Numbered from the stretch's first letter, positions 8,815-17,233 are shown. The stretch: 34,304 nucleotides of DNA from Acetobacteraceae bacterium UBA6159 (GCA_002422345.1 DIUL01000176.1:1-34304); one strand, 5' to 3'. Program-made: numbers and translations. The notes: generated from the letters alone by a model not told the origin.

Positions 8815-9234
8815 CTACCGGTCCCGCAGCATCAAGGTGAAGTGCAGGCCGCAATCGCCGTTCGTGATATCGCCGTTGATCTTCCTGTCGGCGTACTGCC
8901 CGATCAGGGAAATCCCCGGCCCCGCGCCCTGAATCGTGCCGTCATCCATGATCACCGCGTCGATCTGCACGCCATAAGACCAGCGGTACTGGAACCGCTT
9001 GTCCCAGACCTGCACCGAGACCAGCCCCGGCCGCGGGCAGCTTCGGCTGTTCGCCTGGAACCGCGTGCTGGTGCCCCGATAGAACCCATCCGCGATATCC
9101 TGACGGGGCTTGGGCGGCAGGGGCGGAGGCGCGGGCTCCCCACAGGCCGACAGGGTCAGCAGGGCAATCGCCGTAACGGCGAGACTCCTGAACAGGGGCA
9201 TCGTCACACACGACGGAAAGGCTCCGCGAGACAT
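8815..9234 (-). CDS. Small lipoprotein of unknown function
   Basis: This is a 139-residue protein with a lipoprotein signal peptide, FRSLAVTAIALLTLSAC, in which LSAC is a lipobox. A proline-rich linker (EPAPPPLPPKP) follows, then a roughly 100-residue domain with two Cys (RSCPRPG and NGDCGLHF). The start at 9234 is chosen because GGAG precedes it at short spacing; an in-frame ATG at 9201 gives a more typical signal peptide but lacks a Shine-Dalgarno. Mature residues resemble small secreted proteins that measure a diffuse beta fold (VWDKRFQYRW, DDGTIQGAGPGISLIGQ). It is probably anchored in the periplasmic face of a membrane. It converges on the DUF2126 gene across only 19 bp, and no function is recognised. 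Confidence 0.75.
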   Translation of the reverse strand: MSRGAFPSCVTMPLFRSLAVTAIALLTLSACGEPAPPPLPPKPRQDIADGFYRGTSTRFQANSRSCPRPGLVSVQVWDKRFQYRWSYGVQIDAVIMDDGTIQGAGPGISLIGQYADRKINGDITNGDCGLHFTLMLRDR

Positions 9235-9338
9235 GCTGCTCCGTGGGGTTCGTGATTCAGACAGGGCGTGCGGCCCGTCATGCGGTCCCGCGCCCGGTTT
9301 GGCAACCCGGGGCATAGCTGAACATCCCTTGGCTCGGA

Positions 9339-10325
9339 TCATGGTGCTGGTCGGGGTGCCGCGGCCCGTCGCAGCCGGTCGTTGATGGCAAGGCCCAACC
9401 CCGCGTCGGGCACCCGCATGACCGCGATTCCCCGCAGCCCCAGCGCCTGGCCACGGGCATCGAGGTCGCGCAGACCCTCGAACAGCCTGGCCGCCGCCTC
9501 GGCGGGATTGCCGGTTGGGCTCAGCTCGTAGGTCGTGCCGGCGCCAGGCAGGGCGGGACCAAAGGCCAGCAGCGCCTCCTCGGCGGCGACGGATCTGGCC
9601 GCCAGCCGCACGGGCAGCGTCGGGGCATAGTGCGACAGCAGCATCCCGGGGGAGGGCAATCCCGCCTCGGACCCGGAGACTCCGTGCGGGGCGCCATGGT
9701 CGACGGGGCCGATCAGGGCCTCGATCGTTTCCACCGTGGCGCCGCCGGGGCGCAGCAGCAAGGGCCGAGGGCCTGTCAGGGCGAGGACCGTGGACTCGAC
9801 GCCGACGGGGCAGGGGCCGCTATCGATGACCGCGTCGATCCGGCCCGCCAGACCGTCCAGGACATGGGCGGTGGTGGTGGGGCTGACCTGCCCCGACCGG
9901 TTGGCGGAGGGCGCGGCGATCGCGCGTCCGAGCGCGCGGATCAGGGCGAGCGCCACCGGATGGGCGGGCACCCGGACCGCCAGCGTGTCCAGGCCGGCTC
10001 CGGTCAGCAGCGCCACCGGGCAATTCGGCCGGCGGGGCAGTACCAAAGTCAGCGGCCCGGGCCAGAGCGCCTGCGCCAGGACCCGCGCGGCCTGGTTCGG
10101 CACGACATCGCGGAAGGACGCGTCCGCGTCGGCGTAGTGGCAGATCAGCGGGTTGAAATGCGGGCGGCCCTTGGCGGCGAAGATCGCGGCCACGGCTCGC
10201 GCGTTGGTGGCGTCGCCGCCCAGGCCGTAGACGGTCTCGGTCCCGAAGGCGACCAGGCCGCCGGCGCGCAGGATCGCCGCCGCACGCGCGATCCCGGCCG
10301 CATCGGATGTCAACACATCGGTCAT
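9339..10325 (-). CDS. L-threonylcarbamoyladenylate synthase (Sua5/YwlC/TsaC family)
   Basis: The enzyme makes threonylcarbamoyl-AMP from threonine, bicarbonate and ATP, the first step of the universal t6A37 tRNA modification. This 328-residue protein is the long Sua5-type form. It has a YrdC-like catalytic domain at about 1-205, with GLVAFGTETVYGLGGDA, KGRPHFNPL, the SANRSGQ motif and a PGGATVE turn. A linker (SPGMLLSHYAPTLPV) typical of Sua5 follows, then a C-terminal Rossmann-like domain. The start is the ATG at 10325. It appears monocistronic; its 3' end is followed by about 100 bp before the divergently placed lipoprotein start. Confidence 0.93.
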   Translation of the reverse strand: MTDVLTSDAAGIARAAAILRAGGLVAFGTETVYGLGGDATNARAVAAIFAAKGRPHFNPLICHYADADASFRDVVPNQAARVLAQALWPGPLTLVLPRRPNCPVALLTGAGLDTLAVRVPAHPVALALIRALGRAIAAPSANRSGQVSPTTTAHVLDGLAGRIDAVIDSGPCPVGVESTVLALTGPRPLLLRPGGATVETIEALIGPVDHGAPHGVSGSEAGLPSPGMLLSHYAPTLPVRLAARSVAAEEALLAFGPALPGAGTTYELSPTGNPAEAAARLFEGLRDLDARGQALGLRGIAVMRVPDAGLGLAINDRLRRAAAPRPAP

Positions 10326-10369
10326 CCGCGGGGCTTACAGCCTATCGCCCGCGCGGGGAACCGCAGACG

Positions 10370-10558
10370 CTACATCGGGCGGGCGGGGCCGCTATGGAAC
10401 TTCGCCGTACCCGCGGCAGGCCCGGCCACCGGCTGCATCAGGGCGATCGGGTCAAATGCGATGGTGGAGATGTCAGCCGGCAATCCACCGATGCGAGACA
10501 GGCCGAGCAGCATGGCTCCGGCCGTAACGACGATCATTTGCAGTCGAATGGCACGCAT
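10370..10558 (-). CDS. Possible small exported protein (62 aa)
   Basis: This short frame starts at an ATG preceded by AAGGGAG at good spacing. It begins MRAIRLQMIVVTAGAMLLGL, which looks like a signal peptide or single membrane anchor: two Arg, then a hydrophobic stretch. The remaining 40 residues are Pro/Ala/Gly-rich without recognisable motif. It lies between the Sua5-type gene and the divergent FAD oxidoreductase, and ends 44 bp before the Sua5 start, so the two could share a transcript. Without homologues it could equally be a chance frame in GC-rich DNA. Confidence 0.4.
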   Translation of the reverse strand: MRAIRLQMIVVTAGAMLLGLSRIGGLPADISTIAFDPIALMQPVAGPAAGTAKFHSGPARPM

Positions 10559-10638
10559 CGTCCGATCTCCCTTGGACGCCGCCTTGCTTAGACGCGTATT
10601 GCTTGCTTCGGCGTTTCAGGTGTGGACGAAGACCGCTC

Positions 10639-11748
10639 ATGGACATTCACGATTTTCACGTTGTTGTCATAGGAGCCGGCATGGCGGGCTCCGCCGCCGC
10701 CGCGCAGCTCTCCCCGCATCGCCGCGTGGCCTTGATCGAGATGGAGGACACACCCGGCTACCACTCCACCGGACGTTCCGCCGCGATCTGGGTGCAGAAC
10801 TACGGGCCGCATGACGTGCGGGAACTCAGCCGCCTGTCGAGGGCGTTCTTCCAGGCGCCGCCCGAGGGCTTCTCCGAGGTTCCGTTGATGCTTCACCGCC
10901 CAGTGCTTTTCCCAGCTCATGCGGGACAAATGGAAGAGATGGAGGCGCTGCTGGCCGATGGCATCGGCCTACGCCAAATCACGGCCGAGCAGGCCTCGGC
11001 CCTGGTCCCGGCGTTGCGTCCTGGCTACGTGGCCGCCGCGGCGTTGGAGGACGACGCCTTCGACATGGACGTCGCGGCAATCCACCAGGGCTTCCTCCGC
11101 ATGCTCCGAGCGAACGGCGGCACCCTTGCGCTGCGTAGCCGAGCGGGCCGGATCGAGAGGGTGGGGGATGGCTGGCGGGTGGAGACGAGCGGTGGGGCGG
11201 TCTTCCGCGCGCCCGTCGTCATCAATGCCGCTGGCGCCTGGGGGGACGAGGTCGCGGCACATGCCTCGGTGACACCGTTGGGGTTGCAGCCAAAGCGGCG
11301 CACTGCGGCGATCGTGAACCCCGAGCCCTGGGACGCCGAACACTGGCCCATGACCATCGACGTCGCCCACACCTGGTACGCTCGGCCCGAGGCTCGGACC
11401 CGGCTGCTGGTCTCCCCGGCAGATGAGACCCCGATGGACCCGCAGGATATCCAGCCGGGTGAGTTGGACATCGCGCTGGGCATCGACAGGATGCAGCAGG
11501 CGCTGGATATCACGGTGAAGCGGGTCGAGCACGCCTGGGCCGGCCTGCGAACCTTTACCCGGGACGGCAGCCTCGCGATCGGCTGGGACGCGCGGGCGGA
11601 GGGGTTCTTCTGGGCTGTCGGCCAGGGGGGGTATGGCATCCAGACCTCGCCAGCGGCCGGGCGGTTGGTCACCGACCTGGTGCTGGGGCAGGACCCGGGG
11701 GAGGCCGGGGGGATTCTGGCGCAGGTGGCACCCGGACGGTTCGGGTAG
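10639..11748 (+). CDS. FAD-dependent oxidoreductase, DAO family
   Basis: This 369-residue flavoprotein of the D-amino-acid oxidase/glycine oxidase fold is expected to oxidise an amino acid or other amine. The dinucleotide-binding motif VVVIGAGMAGSAAAAQL lies at residues 8-24. The GYHSTGRSAAIWVQNYG segment fits the FAD-contacting region, VVINAAGAWGDEVA is the typical second FAD motif, and GQGGYGIQTSPAAGRLV is the C-terminal flavin motif. The ATG at 10639 is preferred over an upstream ATG at 10603 because the Rossmann strand then begins close to the N-terminus, as in the family. It is monocistronic and ends at a strong hairpin shared with the convergent flavin oxidoreductase. The substrate is unknown. 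Confidence 0.85.
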   Translation: MDIHDFHVVVIGAGMAGSAAAAQLSPHRRVALIEMEDTPGYHSTGRSAAIWVQNYGPHDVRELSRLSRAFFQAPPEGFSEVPLMLHRPVLFPAHAGQMEEMEALLADGIGLRQITAEQASALVPALRPGYVAAAALEDDAFDMDVAAIHQGFLRMLRANGGTLALRSRAGRIERVGDGWRVETSGGAVFRAPVVINAAGAWGDEVAAHASVTPLGLQPKRRTAAIVNPEPWDAEHWPMTIDVAHTWYARPEARTRLLVSPADETPMDPQDIQPGELDIALGIDRMQQALDITVKRVEHAWAGLRTFTRDGSLAIGWDARAEGFFWAVGQGGYGIQTSPAAGRLVTDLVLGQDPGEAGGILAQVAPGRFG

Positions 11749-11754
11749 TGCTGG

Positions 11755-11781
11755 GGCGGCCGCGGAACACCCGCGGCCGCC
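11755..11781. terminator. Bidirectional terminator hairpin
   Basis: A perfect 11-bp GC stem (GGCGGCCGCGG / CCGCGGCCGCC) with a 5-nt AACAC loop sits in the 41-bp gap between two convergent genes. There is no clear T-run, so strength as an intrinsic terminator is uncertain, but the position fits. Confidence 0.65.
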
Positions 11782-11789
11782 GAACCCAA

Positions 11790-12764
11790 CTACCCGAAGA
11801 TTTCCCCCAGCCGCCGGATCGAACCGAGCACCCGCTCCTGCGGCAGGCCAGGCCATTGGACCCGCATCGAGAAGTGGTTGACGCCTAGAGCCTCCCGCCA
11901 GCGCGCGATCTCCTCCTTCACCTTCACCTTGTCGCCGATGATGAAGCGGTCGCGGGCCATCTCCTCGAACGTCATGTTCGCGGTCGGGCTGACCATCCCC
12001 CACGCCGCATACGACGCATACTTGTACTCAAGCGCCGCTCGGCATTCCTCCATCGCGGTCGCGTTGCTCTCTCCGACATAGCATTCACGCGCGATCGGGA
12101 ACTCGGTGACCGTCTTGCCCAGAGAAGCCAACGTCTCCCTATACAGCTTCATCAAGGGCAGTGTGTCACCCAGGGTCGTTGCGTTGGCGATCAGCCACCC
12201 ATCCCCGATCCGCGCGGCCCGCTTGACCGCCGCATCCACCAGCCCCGCAACCCAGACGGGCGGACCGCCCGGACGGAACGGCTTGTGGCTGATGCCGTGG
12301 TTGGTCACGCTGTAGAACTTGCCGTGATGCGTGATCTTCTCCCCGGTCCAGAGCTGGCGCATCAGCGCGATGCTCTCGGTAAAGCGGGCGGACCGTTCCT
12401 TCAGGGAGATCCCAAAGGCCTCGAATTCCCCCTCGCGGTAGCCCAGGCCGACGCCGAGGACGAAGTTTCCCTCACTCAGCACGTCGAGCGTGGCGGACTC
12501 CTCGGCCACCTGGACCGGGTTCAGCAGGGGCAGCAGCAGGATGTTGCCGCCGATGGTCATCCCTTTTGCCTCGGGCAGCAGATACGCCATCAGCGGCGTG
12601 ATCTGCAGCATCTGTAACGGCTCGGTCAGGAAGTGGTGCGGGAACAGCAGGGAGGAGAAGCCGGATTGGCGAGCCACCCGGACCTGCTCGACAAGTTCGG
12701 GGACACGAGCGGCGATGTTGTCGCCCTCGGGAAACTGAGTGTTGATGAACAGCCCGACCTTCAT
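11790..12764 (-). CDS. LLM-class flavin-dependent oxidoreductase (luciferase-like)
   Basis: This 324-residue bacterial-luciferase-fold enzyme is expected to use reduced FMN or F420 to oxidise a small organic substrate. Family features are the N-terminal strand MKVGLFINTQFPEG, LLFPHHFLTEP, the ILLLPLLNPVQVAEESATLDVLSEGNFVLG block (normal for the family), LGVGLGYREGEFEAFG, and PPVWVAGLVDAAVKRAARIGDGW. The ATG at 12764 is chosen because GGAAGGA lies just upstream; an upstream in-frame start at 12827 is less likely. It is the last of three same-strand genes after otsA and the Gfo/Idh gene, with a 74-bp gap. The substrate cannot be told. Confidence 0.88.
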   Translation of the reverse strand: MKVGLFINTQFPEGDNIAARVPELVEQVRVARQSGFSSLLFPHHFLTEPLQMLQITPLMAYLLPEAKGMTIGGNILLLPLLNPVQVAEESATLDVLSEGNFVLGVGLGYREGEFEAFGISLKERSARFTESIALMRQLWTGEKITHHGKFYSVTNHGISHKPFRPGGPPVWVAGLVDAAVKRAARIGDGWLIANATTLGDTLPLMKLYRETLASLGKTVTEFPIARECYVGESNATAMEECRAALEYKYASYAAWGMVSPTANMTFEEMARDRFIIGDKVKVKEEIARWREALGVNHFSMRVQWPGLPQERVLGSIRRLGEIFG

Positions 12765-12838
12765 GCGCCTGATCCTTCCGCGTACGATGACCAGCGGGTG
12801 TTGCCGCACCGCGCGCCGCGCGTCCATCCCAGGCGGCG

Positions 12839-14146
12839 CTATTCGGCGGCTTGTCGTAGCTTCGGCCGGGGTTGCAGGCGCACGGCTACGCCGCGCAGGC
12901 GGGATTCCTCGGCCGCGAAGGCCATCAGGTGACTGTCGATCGACTCCTCCAGCGAGGTCAGCGCCGCCGTGGTCACGCCATGGCGCAGGCGGTCCTGAAC
13001 CCGGCCGATGAAGTCCGCGACCAGACCTTCGTCGCCGCCACCGTGTTCGCTGTCACCGGGCACGGTCAACTGGCTGGTGCGCTTGTCATCGATGCGGAAG
13101 TCTGAGACGGTGATCTCGTTCTTCGTGAAATTGCCGCCGATCTCCCCGTGGCTACCCATCAGGTGGATGGTCCGCGTGTTCTCCCTCGTGAAGCCGCTGA
13201 CCGTCAGGCTGGCGTTCACCCCGTTGGCGAAGCGCATGCTGACGATCTGATTGTCCGCCACATCGTTGTCACAGCGGTAGACACAGCGCCCATACGGCCC
13301 GACATGCAGGGCGGCGCTCAGCCCTTCTGGCGAGGTATCCAAGGAGACGACGTTGTGCGGCCACCGGTCCGCGGGCGGCAGGCGTTCCAGGTAAATGCGT
13401 TGGGCGGAGTAGGGGCAGCTCCGCTCCACCTTGCAGCCCTGGTCGCACCGGTCGGTGGAGCCTTCAGGTGCGTTCTCAAGTGAGAAATGTCCCAGCCGGC
13501 CATAGGAACTTAGCTCCACGCAGGGCGAACCGATCAGCCAGCGCAGGATGTCGAAGTCGTGGCAGGCCTTGGCCAGGATCATTGGCGAGGAGTCCTCCAC
13601 CCGCCGCCAGTTGCCACGGACATAGCTGTGGGCGAAGTGCCAGTAGCCGACCTGCTCAGTGTGGCGGACCGCCTGAAGCTGGCCGATCACGCCCCGATCA
13701 AGCAGCTCCTTGATCCGGGAGAAGAAAGGCGTGTAGCGCAGGACATGCGCGACCGTCACATCGGTTCGGTGCCGGCGCACCGCGGTGACTAGGCGGCGCA
13801 ACTCGGCTTCCGTCGGGCAGACGGGTTTTTCGAGCAGGATGCTCACCCCATGCCGGATGGCCGCCAGGGCGGGCGCAAGGTGCAGCCGGTCCGGTGTGGC
13901 GATGATGATCGCGTCCAGCCCGTTCTCGTTCTTCAGCAAAGCTTCCCATGAGGGATACAGATGCTCCGACCCGACCCCGTGCAGGGTCCCGGCCGTTTGG
14001 AGCCAATCGAGCCGCGGGTCGGCGATGGCGACCACCTGAGCCAGATCGGGGCGGCGTAGCAGATAGGATCCATAGGCTCCGATCCCGCGATGGCCGGCAC
14101 CAAGGATGGCGATACGAACGCGCAGAGCCGTGGGTTGATCAGACAT
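12839..14146 (-). CDS. Gfo/Idh/MocA-family oxidoreductase
   Basis: This 435-residue NAD(P)-dependent sugar or inositol dehydrogenase-like protein has a Rossmann motif GAGHRG at 16-21. The catalytic EKP motif is in ILLEKPVCPTEAELRRLV. A C-terminal alpha/beta domain includes ACHDFDILRWLIG, whose His-Asp pair fits the family active site. A cysteine cluster (CDQGCKVERSCPYSA) at mid-protein may bind a metal or make disulfides; I recall related Cys-containing subgroups. The ATG at 14146 overlaps the end of otsA by 8 bp, so translation is probably coupled. Pairing with trehalose-phosphate synthase suggests a sugar or sugar-phosphate substrate, but this is inference. Confidence 0.88.
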   Translation of the reverse strand: MSDQPTALRVRIAILGAGHRGIGAYGSYLLRRPDLAQVVAIADPRLDWLQTAGTLHGVGSEHLYPSWEALLKNENGLDAIIIATPDRLHLAPALAAIRHGVSILLEKPVCPTEAELRRLVTAVRRHRTDVTVAHVLRYTPFFSRIKELLDRGVIGQLQAVRHTEQVGYWHFAHSYVRGNWRRVEDSSPMILAKACHDFDILRWLIGSPCVELSSYGRLGHFSLENAPEGSTDRCDQGCKVERSCPYSAQRIYLERLPPADRWPHNVVSLDTSPEGLSAALHVGPYGRCVYRCDNDVADNQIVSMRFANGVNASLTVSGFTRENTRTIHLMGSHGEIGGNFTKNEITVSDFRIDDKRTSQLTVPGDSEHGGGDEGLVADFIGRVQDRLRHGVTTAALTSLEESIDSHLMAFAAEESRLRGVAVRLQPRPKLRQAAE

Positions 14147-15599
14147 GAGCCGCCAATTCCGGCGCCTGACCCCGGGGCTGCGTCGGTCCATCGGTATCAG
14201 CGGACCAGTCACCAATGTCGCCGTCGTCCGGCGGCGGTGCGCGCAACGCGGTCAGAAAGGTCTGGCAGAACTGGCGAGCGGAGGTCCCACGGATGCTGGC
14301 CAAAAGGGACTTGTGGCGGGCCTGACGCTCCTCGAGTGGCATGATCAGGCCCTCGTGCATGCGGTCGGCGATTTCCTCGATATCGAACGGGTTGACGATC
14401 AAAGCTTCTGGCATCTCCTCGGCCGCGCCGGCGAAGCGGGACAGGATCAGCACGCCCGGATCGGTCTGGTTCTGCGCGGCCACGAATTCCTTGGCCACCA
14501 AGTTCATCCCGTCTCGTAGCGGGGTGACGACCCCGAGACGCGCCAGCCGGTAGTAGCCGGCCAGGGTGGACCGGCCCACCGCGCGCGCCATGTGGCGGAT
14601 CGGGGTCCAGTCAGCCTCGGAATACCGGCCGTTCACGTCGCCCACCGCCCGATCCAGCTCTCGCCGGAGGCCACGATAGGCGGAGACTTCCTCCCTTGAT
14701 GGGGCGGCTATCTGCAGGAAGGTGACCTGATTGCGGTGCTCGGGGTAACGGGCGAGCAGGTTGGCGATGGCGTGGATGCGGTTCGGCAGCCCCTTGGCAT
14801 AGTCCAGCCGGTCGACACTGATCCCAAGCGGGCGGCCCGCCAGACTCTGTTCCAGCTTCATCCCCAGGCTGCTGCTAGCCGCCCGTGAAGCGGCACCGGA
14901 GAAGCGGGGAACGTCGATCCCGATCGGGGCGACGATGGCCTGCACCCGCCGGCCGCGATGGCAGAAGACGCCGTCACTGTCGGGGTGGATGCCCAACATC
15001 GCAGTCACGCATTGCAGGAAGGAATCCCTATAGCCCTGGGTATGGAAGCCGACCACGTCGCAGGCGCACAGCGCGTCCAGCAGTTCGGCAGCTCGCGGCA
15101 AGGCCTGAAAGATCTGCGGCGGCACGAAGGGTGTGTGCAGGAAGAACCCGATCCGCTGGCTTACTCCCAGCGCTCGCAGCTCATGCCCCACCGTCAGCAA
15201 TTGGTAGTCATGAACCCATATCAGGTCATCCGGCCGCAGCAATGGCGCTAGCGCGGCGGCGAACGCCCGGTTGACCGAGCGATAGGCAGCGTAATCCTCC
15301 TGCCGGAAGCTCATCAAGCCCAAACGATAGAGCAGCAGCGGATAAAGGGAGGAATTGGCGAAGCCGGTATAGAACCCGGCATAGTCATCCGCGCCGAGGT
15401 CGAGTGTTGCATAGGTGACGCCCCGCACGGGTGTGACGATTGCCTCGGTGGCAGTCGCCTTGACCGATTTGCCACTCCACCCGAACCAGAGAGAGCCCGA
15501 AACCAGGGCATCGGAGAGCGCCACGGCCAATCCCCCCGCGGCTGGATTGCGGTCACCGGGCACGGGAACCCGATTGGAAACGAACACCATTCTGGACAT
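14139..15599 (-). CDS. otsA: Trehalose-6-phosphate synthase (GT20)
   Basis: OtsA joins UDP-glucose (or another NDP-glucose) and glucose-6-phosphate to make trehalose-6-phosphate, usually for osmotic and desiccation protection. This 486-residue protein shows the family motifs: MVFVSNRVPVP with Arg10, the GGLA donor loop at 22-25, LWFGWSG, IWVHDYQLLT, FFLHTPFVPP, the phosphate-binding SVDRLDYAKGLPNRI, and PLRDGMNLVAKEFVA. The ATG at 15599 has GGGAGA upstream and matches the family N-terminus. No otsB phosphatase is adjacent, so dephosphorylation must be encoded elsewhere, or the phosphate is used by the partner gene. The last codons overlap the Gfo/Idh start. Confidence 0.95.
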   Translation of the reverse strand: MSRMVFVSNRVPVPGDRNPAAGGLAVALSDALVSGSLWFGWSGKSVKATATEAIVTPVRGVTYATLDLGADDYAGFYTGFANSSLYPLLLYRLGLMSFRQEDYAAYRSVNRAFAAALAPLLRPDDLIWVHDYQLLTVGHELRALGVSQRIGFFLHTPFVPPQIFQALPRAAELLDALCACDVVGFHTQGYRDSFLQCVTAMLGIHPDSDGVFCHRGRRVQAIVAPIGIDVPRFSGAASRAASSSLGMKLEQSLAGRPLGISVDRLDYAKGLPNRIHAIANLLARYPEHRNQVTFLQIAAPSREEVSAYRGLRRELDRAVGDVNGRYSEADWTPIRHMARAVGRSTLAGYYRLARLGVVTPLRDGMNLVAKEFVAAQNQTDPGVLILSRFAGAAEEMPEALIVNPFDIEEIADRMHEGLIMPLEERQARHKSLLASIRGTSARQFCQTFLTALRAPPPDDGDIGDWSADTDGPTQPRGQAPELAAHV

Positions 15600-15732
15600 C
15601 GTATTCTCCCGCAATAAACCAGAGCTATATTTTGATCTCTGTCATTGATGTCATTCAAACGGCCGAAGACACCGGGCATATCGCATGCCTGTTGTCCGCA
15701 TATGGTCTTTCAGTCTGAAATATCGAGTCCGT

Positions 15733-15759
15733 TGACCTGCATTCAATGAATGCAGGTCA
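15733..15759. promoter_or_regulatory. 27-bp perfect palindrome upstream of otsA
   Basis: Two perfect 13-bp arms (TGACCTGCATTCA / TGAATGCAGGTCA) flank a single A. It lies 134 bp upstream of the otsA start and 53 bp past the end of the sulfotransferase-like gene, within a 212-bp gene-free gap. It could be an operator or a strong hairpin; no T-run follows on either strand, which argues against an intrinsic terminator. Confidence 0.5.
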
Positions 15760-15811
15760 TCTCAGCACCTGGACTGCCGAATTGGTGAAAGGTTCGGCAG
15801 CCCTTCGGCGA

Positions 15812-17233
15812 TCATGCAGCCTGGCTGGAACGGCCCATGAACACCCAGGAGGAGCCGGCATCGTCGATCCGCTTCTCGACGTCGGCATACAGCTTCCGAT
15901 CCTGGACCGAGATATCGTGCAGATAGTCCAGATCGGCAGGCCCCAGATCCTCCCGCTTCAGGAAAGGCACCGACTCATTCCGCCGCGTCCCACTCTGGAT
16001 CTGCCACCGGCCGGCGAGCCAGCCGGCATAGTGGCGGGTCGTCGTCACCTCGGCATCCAGTTCGGACAGGCGGTCCACGACCTCCTGTGCGTCGCCGCCA
16101 CCCAACCACTCGCACATCATATCGGGTCGGTTGATAGAGCCGTCGCGCAGCAGCGACAGGCGCAGGTCATCCAGCATCGGCCGGGTCACGTCGGCGGGTG
16201 CGACATCCAGCCCCAGCTCATGCAGCCACGTGCGGGAGTCGGGCCCAAAGGCGCCCCGTTCAGCATCCTGCATGATCCGGGTCAGGATATAGTTCGTCTG
16301 CGACAGCGTGATGTCGATCGGGTTCCGGAGGGTCGTGAACATCTCATCCACAGGGCGGAGCAGCTTGGCCTCCAGGACATCCCCCAGATTCATATGTCCA
16401 TGCACAAGGACGAAATCGAAGAACGGGATAATGCGGATAAGTTGGGACAGCTCTCCGAACAGCCGGTGTTGGGAGGAGTAGTCCCGGCTGGTCAGCGACT
16501 GGTGAATCGCCGGGAAACGGGCCGACAGGTGGGCCGACAGATCGGTGCCCGCGCATTTCGGGACATGGATGAAAAAACGGCGCTGCTTTTCCGGAAAAGC
16601 ATTCAAAAGCAGATCTTTGACGTTCTTCTGGAAGGCCGGAGAAGTCAGTGCCTCATAGGCCGTTTCACGCGCCAGACCGGCATTCCACGCCTCGACCTTC
16701 GGGGTCTCGGGTCGGCTGTCACCGAACACGCTGAACAGAACCTGGTCGATCCGGCGGCCTGACATGTCACACCGGGCGAGTAGGTTATAAAGCCCCTGCT
16801 TATCCTCAAGCAGCGTGAGCAGATTGAACCAATCGCGCGGCTCCCTCGGCCCCGGCAGCACGAGAAAGGCGGGCGGAAGAGTCTTGCCGAAATCGGGCGC
16901 GGTGGGCGCCGCCCCTTCGGGCAGCATCATGTCGCCGCGATCCAGCATCCGGCCGGATGCCGCGAAACGCGCGGTCACCCTGCGATTGTCGGAGATATCC
17001 AAAGGCGGCTCGAACCGGTACTCAAATCCGTGGCCGACGGTCCCGAACGTGCCGGCGGCCAGAAGGTCGCGGCGCATCACGTCGCAGCGAACCTGGGCTA
17101 TGCGGTGTTCATCGACGTAAACCGAGATATCCACATAACTCTCAGGGTCACTCTCATCAAAAGCCCATCCTTGAATCTTCTCTTTTGAGAGTAAGTCTAC
17201 TCTTCCGCGCAGCTTTCGGCCGATGTGGTTCAT
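15812..17233 (-). CDS. Sulfotransferase-like protein with N-terminal accessory domain
   Basis: This is a 473-residue protein. Residues about 8-100 (DLLSKEKIQGWAFDESDPES and RRDLLAAGTFGTVGHGFEYR) resemble a beta-rich accessory domain of the GWA-D type that I recall at the N-termini of alphaproteobacterial glycosyltransferases and sulfotransferases. The catalytic part begins near 240 with FFIHVPKCAGTDLSAHL, a PAPS 5'-phosphosulfate loop, and later FTTLRNPIDITLSQTNYIL, which fits the 3'-phosphate-binding Arg/Ser region. It would sulfate a glycan or other acceptor, but PAPS use is inferred from these motifs. The ATG at 17233 precedes the accessory domain closely. It is flanked by tRNA-Leu upstream and a gene-free stretch downstream. 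Confidence 0.75.
   Translation of the reverse strand: MNHIGRKLRGRVDLLSKEKIQGWAFDESDPESYVDISVYVDEHRIAQVRCDVMRRDLLAAGTFGTVGHGFEYRFEPPLDISDNRRVTARFAASGRMLDRGDMMLPEGAAPTAPDFGKTLPPAFLVLPGPREPRDWFNLLTLLEDKQGLYNLLARCDMSGRRIDQVLFSVFGDSRPETPKVEAWNAGLARETAYEALTSPAFQKNVKDLLLNAFPEKQRRFFIHVPKCAGTDLSAHLSARFPAIHQSLTSRDYSSQHRLFGELSQLIRIIPFFDFVLVHGHMNLGDVLEAKLLRPVDEMFTTLRNPIDITLSQTNYILTRIMQDAERGAFGPDSRTWLHELGLDVAPADVTRPMLDDLRLSLLRDGSINRPDMMCEWLGGGDAQEVVDRLSELDAEVTTTRHYAGWLAGRWQIQSGTRRNESVPFLKREDLGPADLDYLHDISVQDRKLYADVEKRIDDAGSSWVFMGRSSQAA

Noticed and set aside
9630..10814. 394-codon open frame on the plus strand
   Set aside because: Antisense to the Sua5-type gene and overlapping the FAD enzyme start; no family motif.
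15735..15757. Lux-type box (ACCTG...CAGGT)
   Set aside because: Spacing between half sites is 13 bp instead of 10 and no luxI/luxR gene is nearby.
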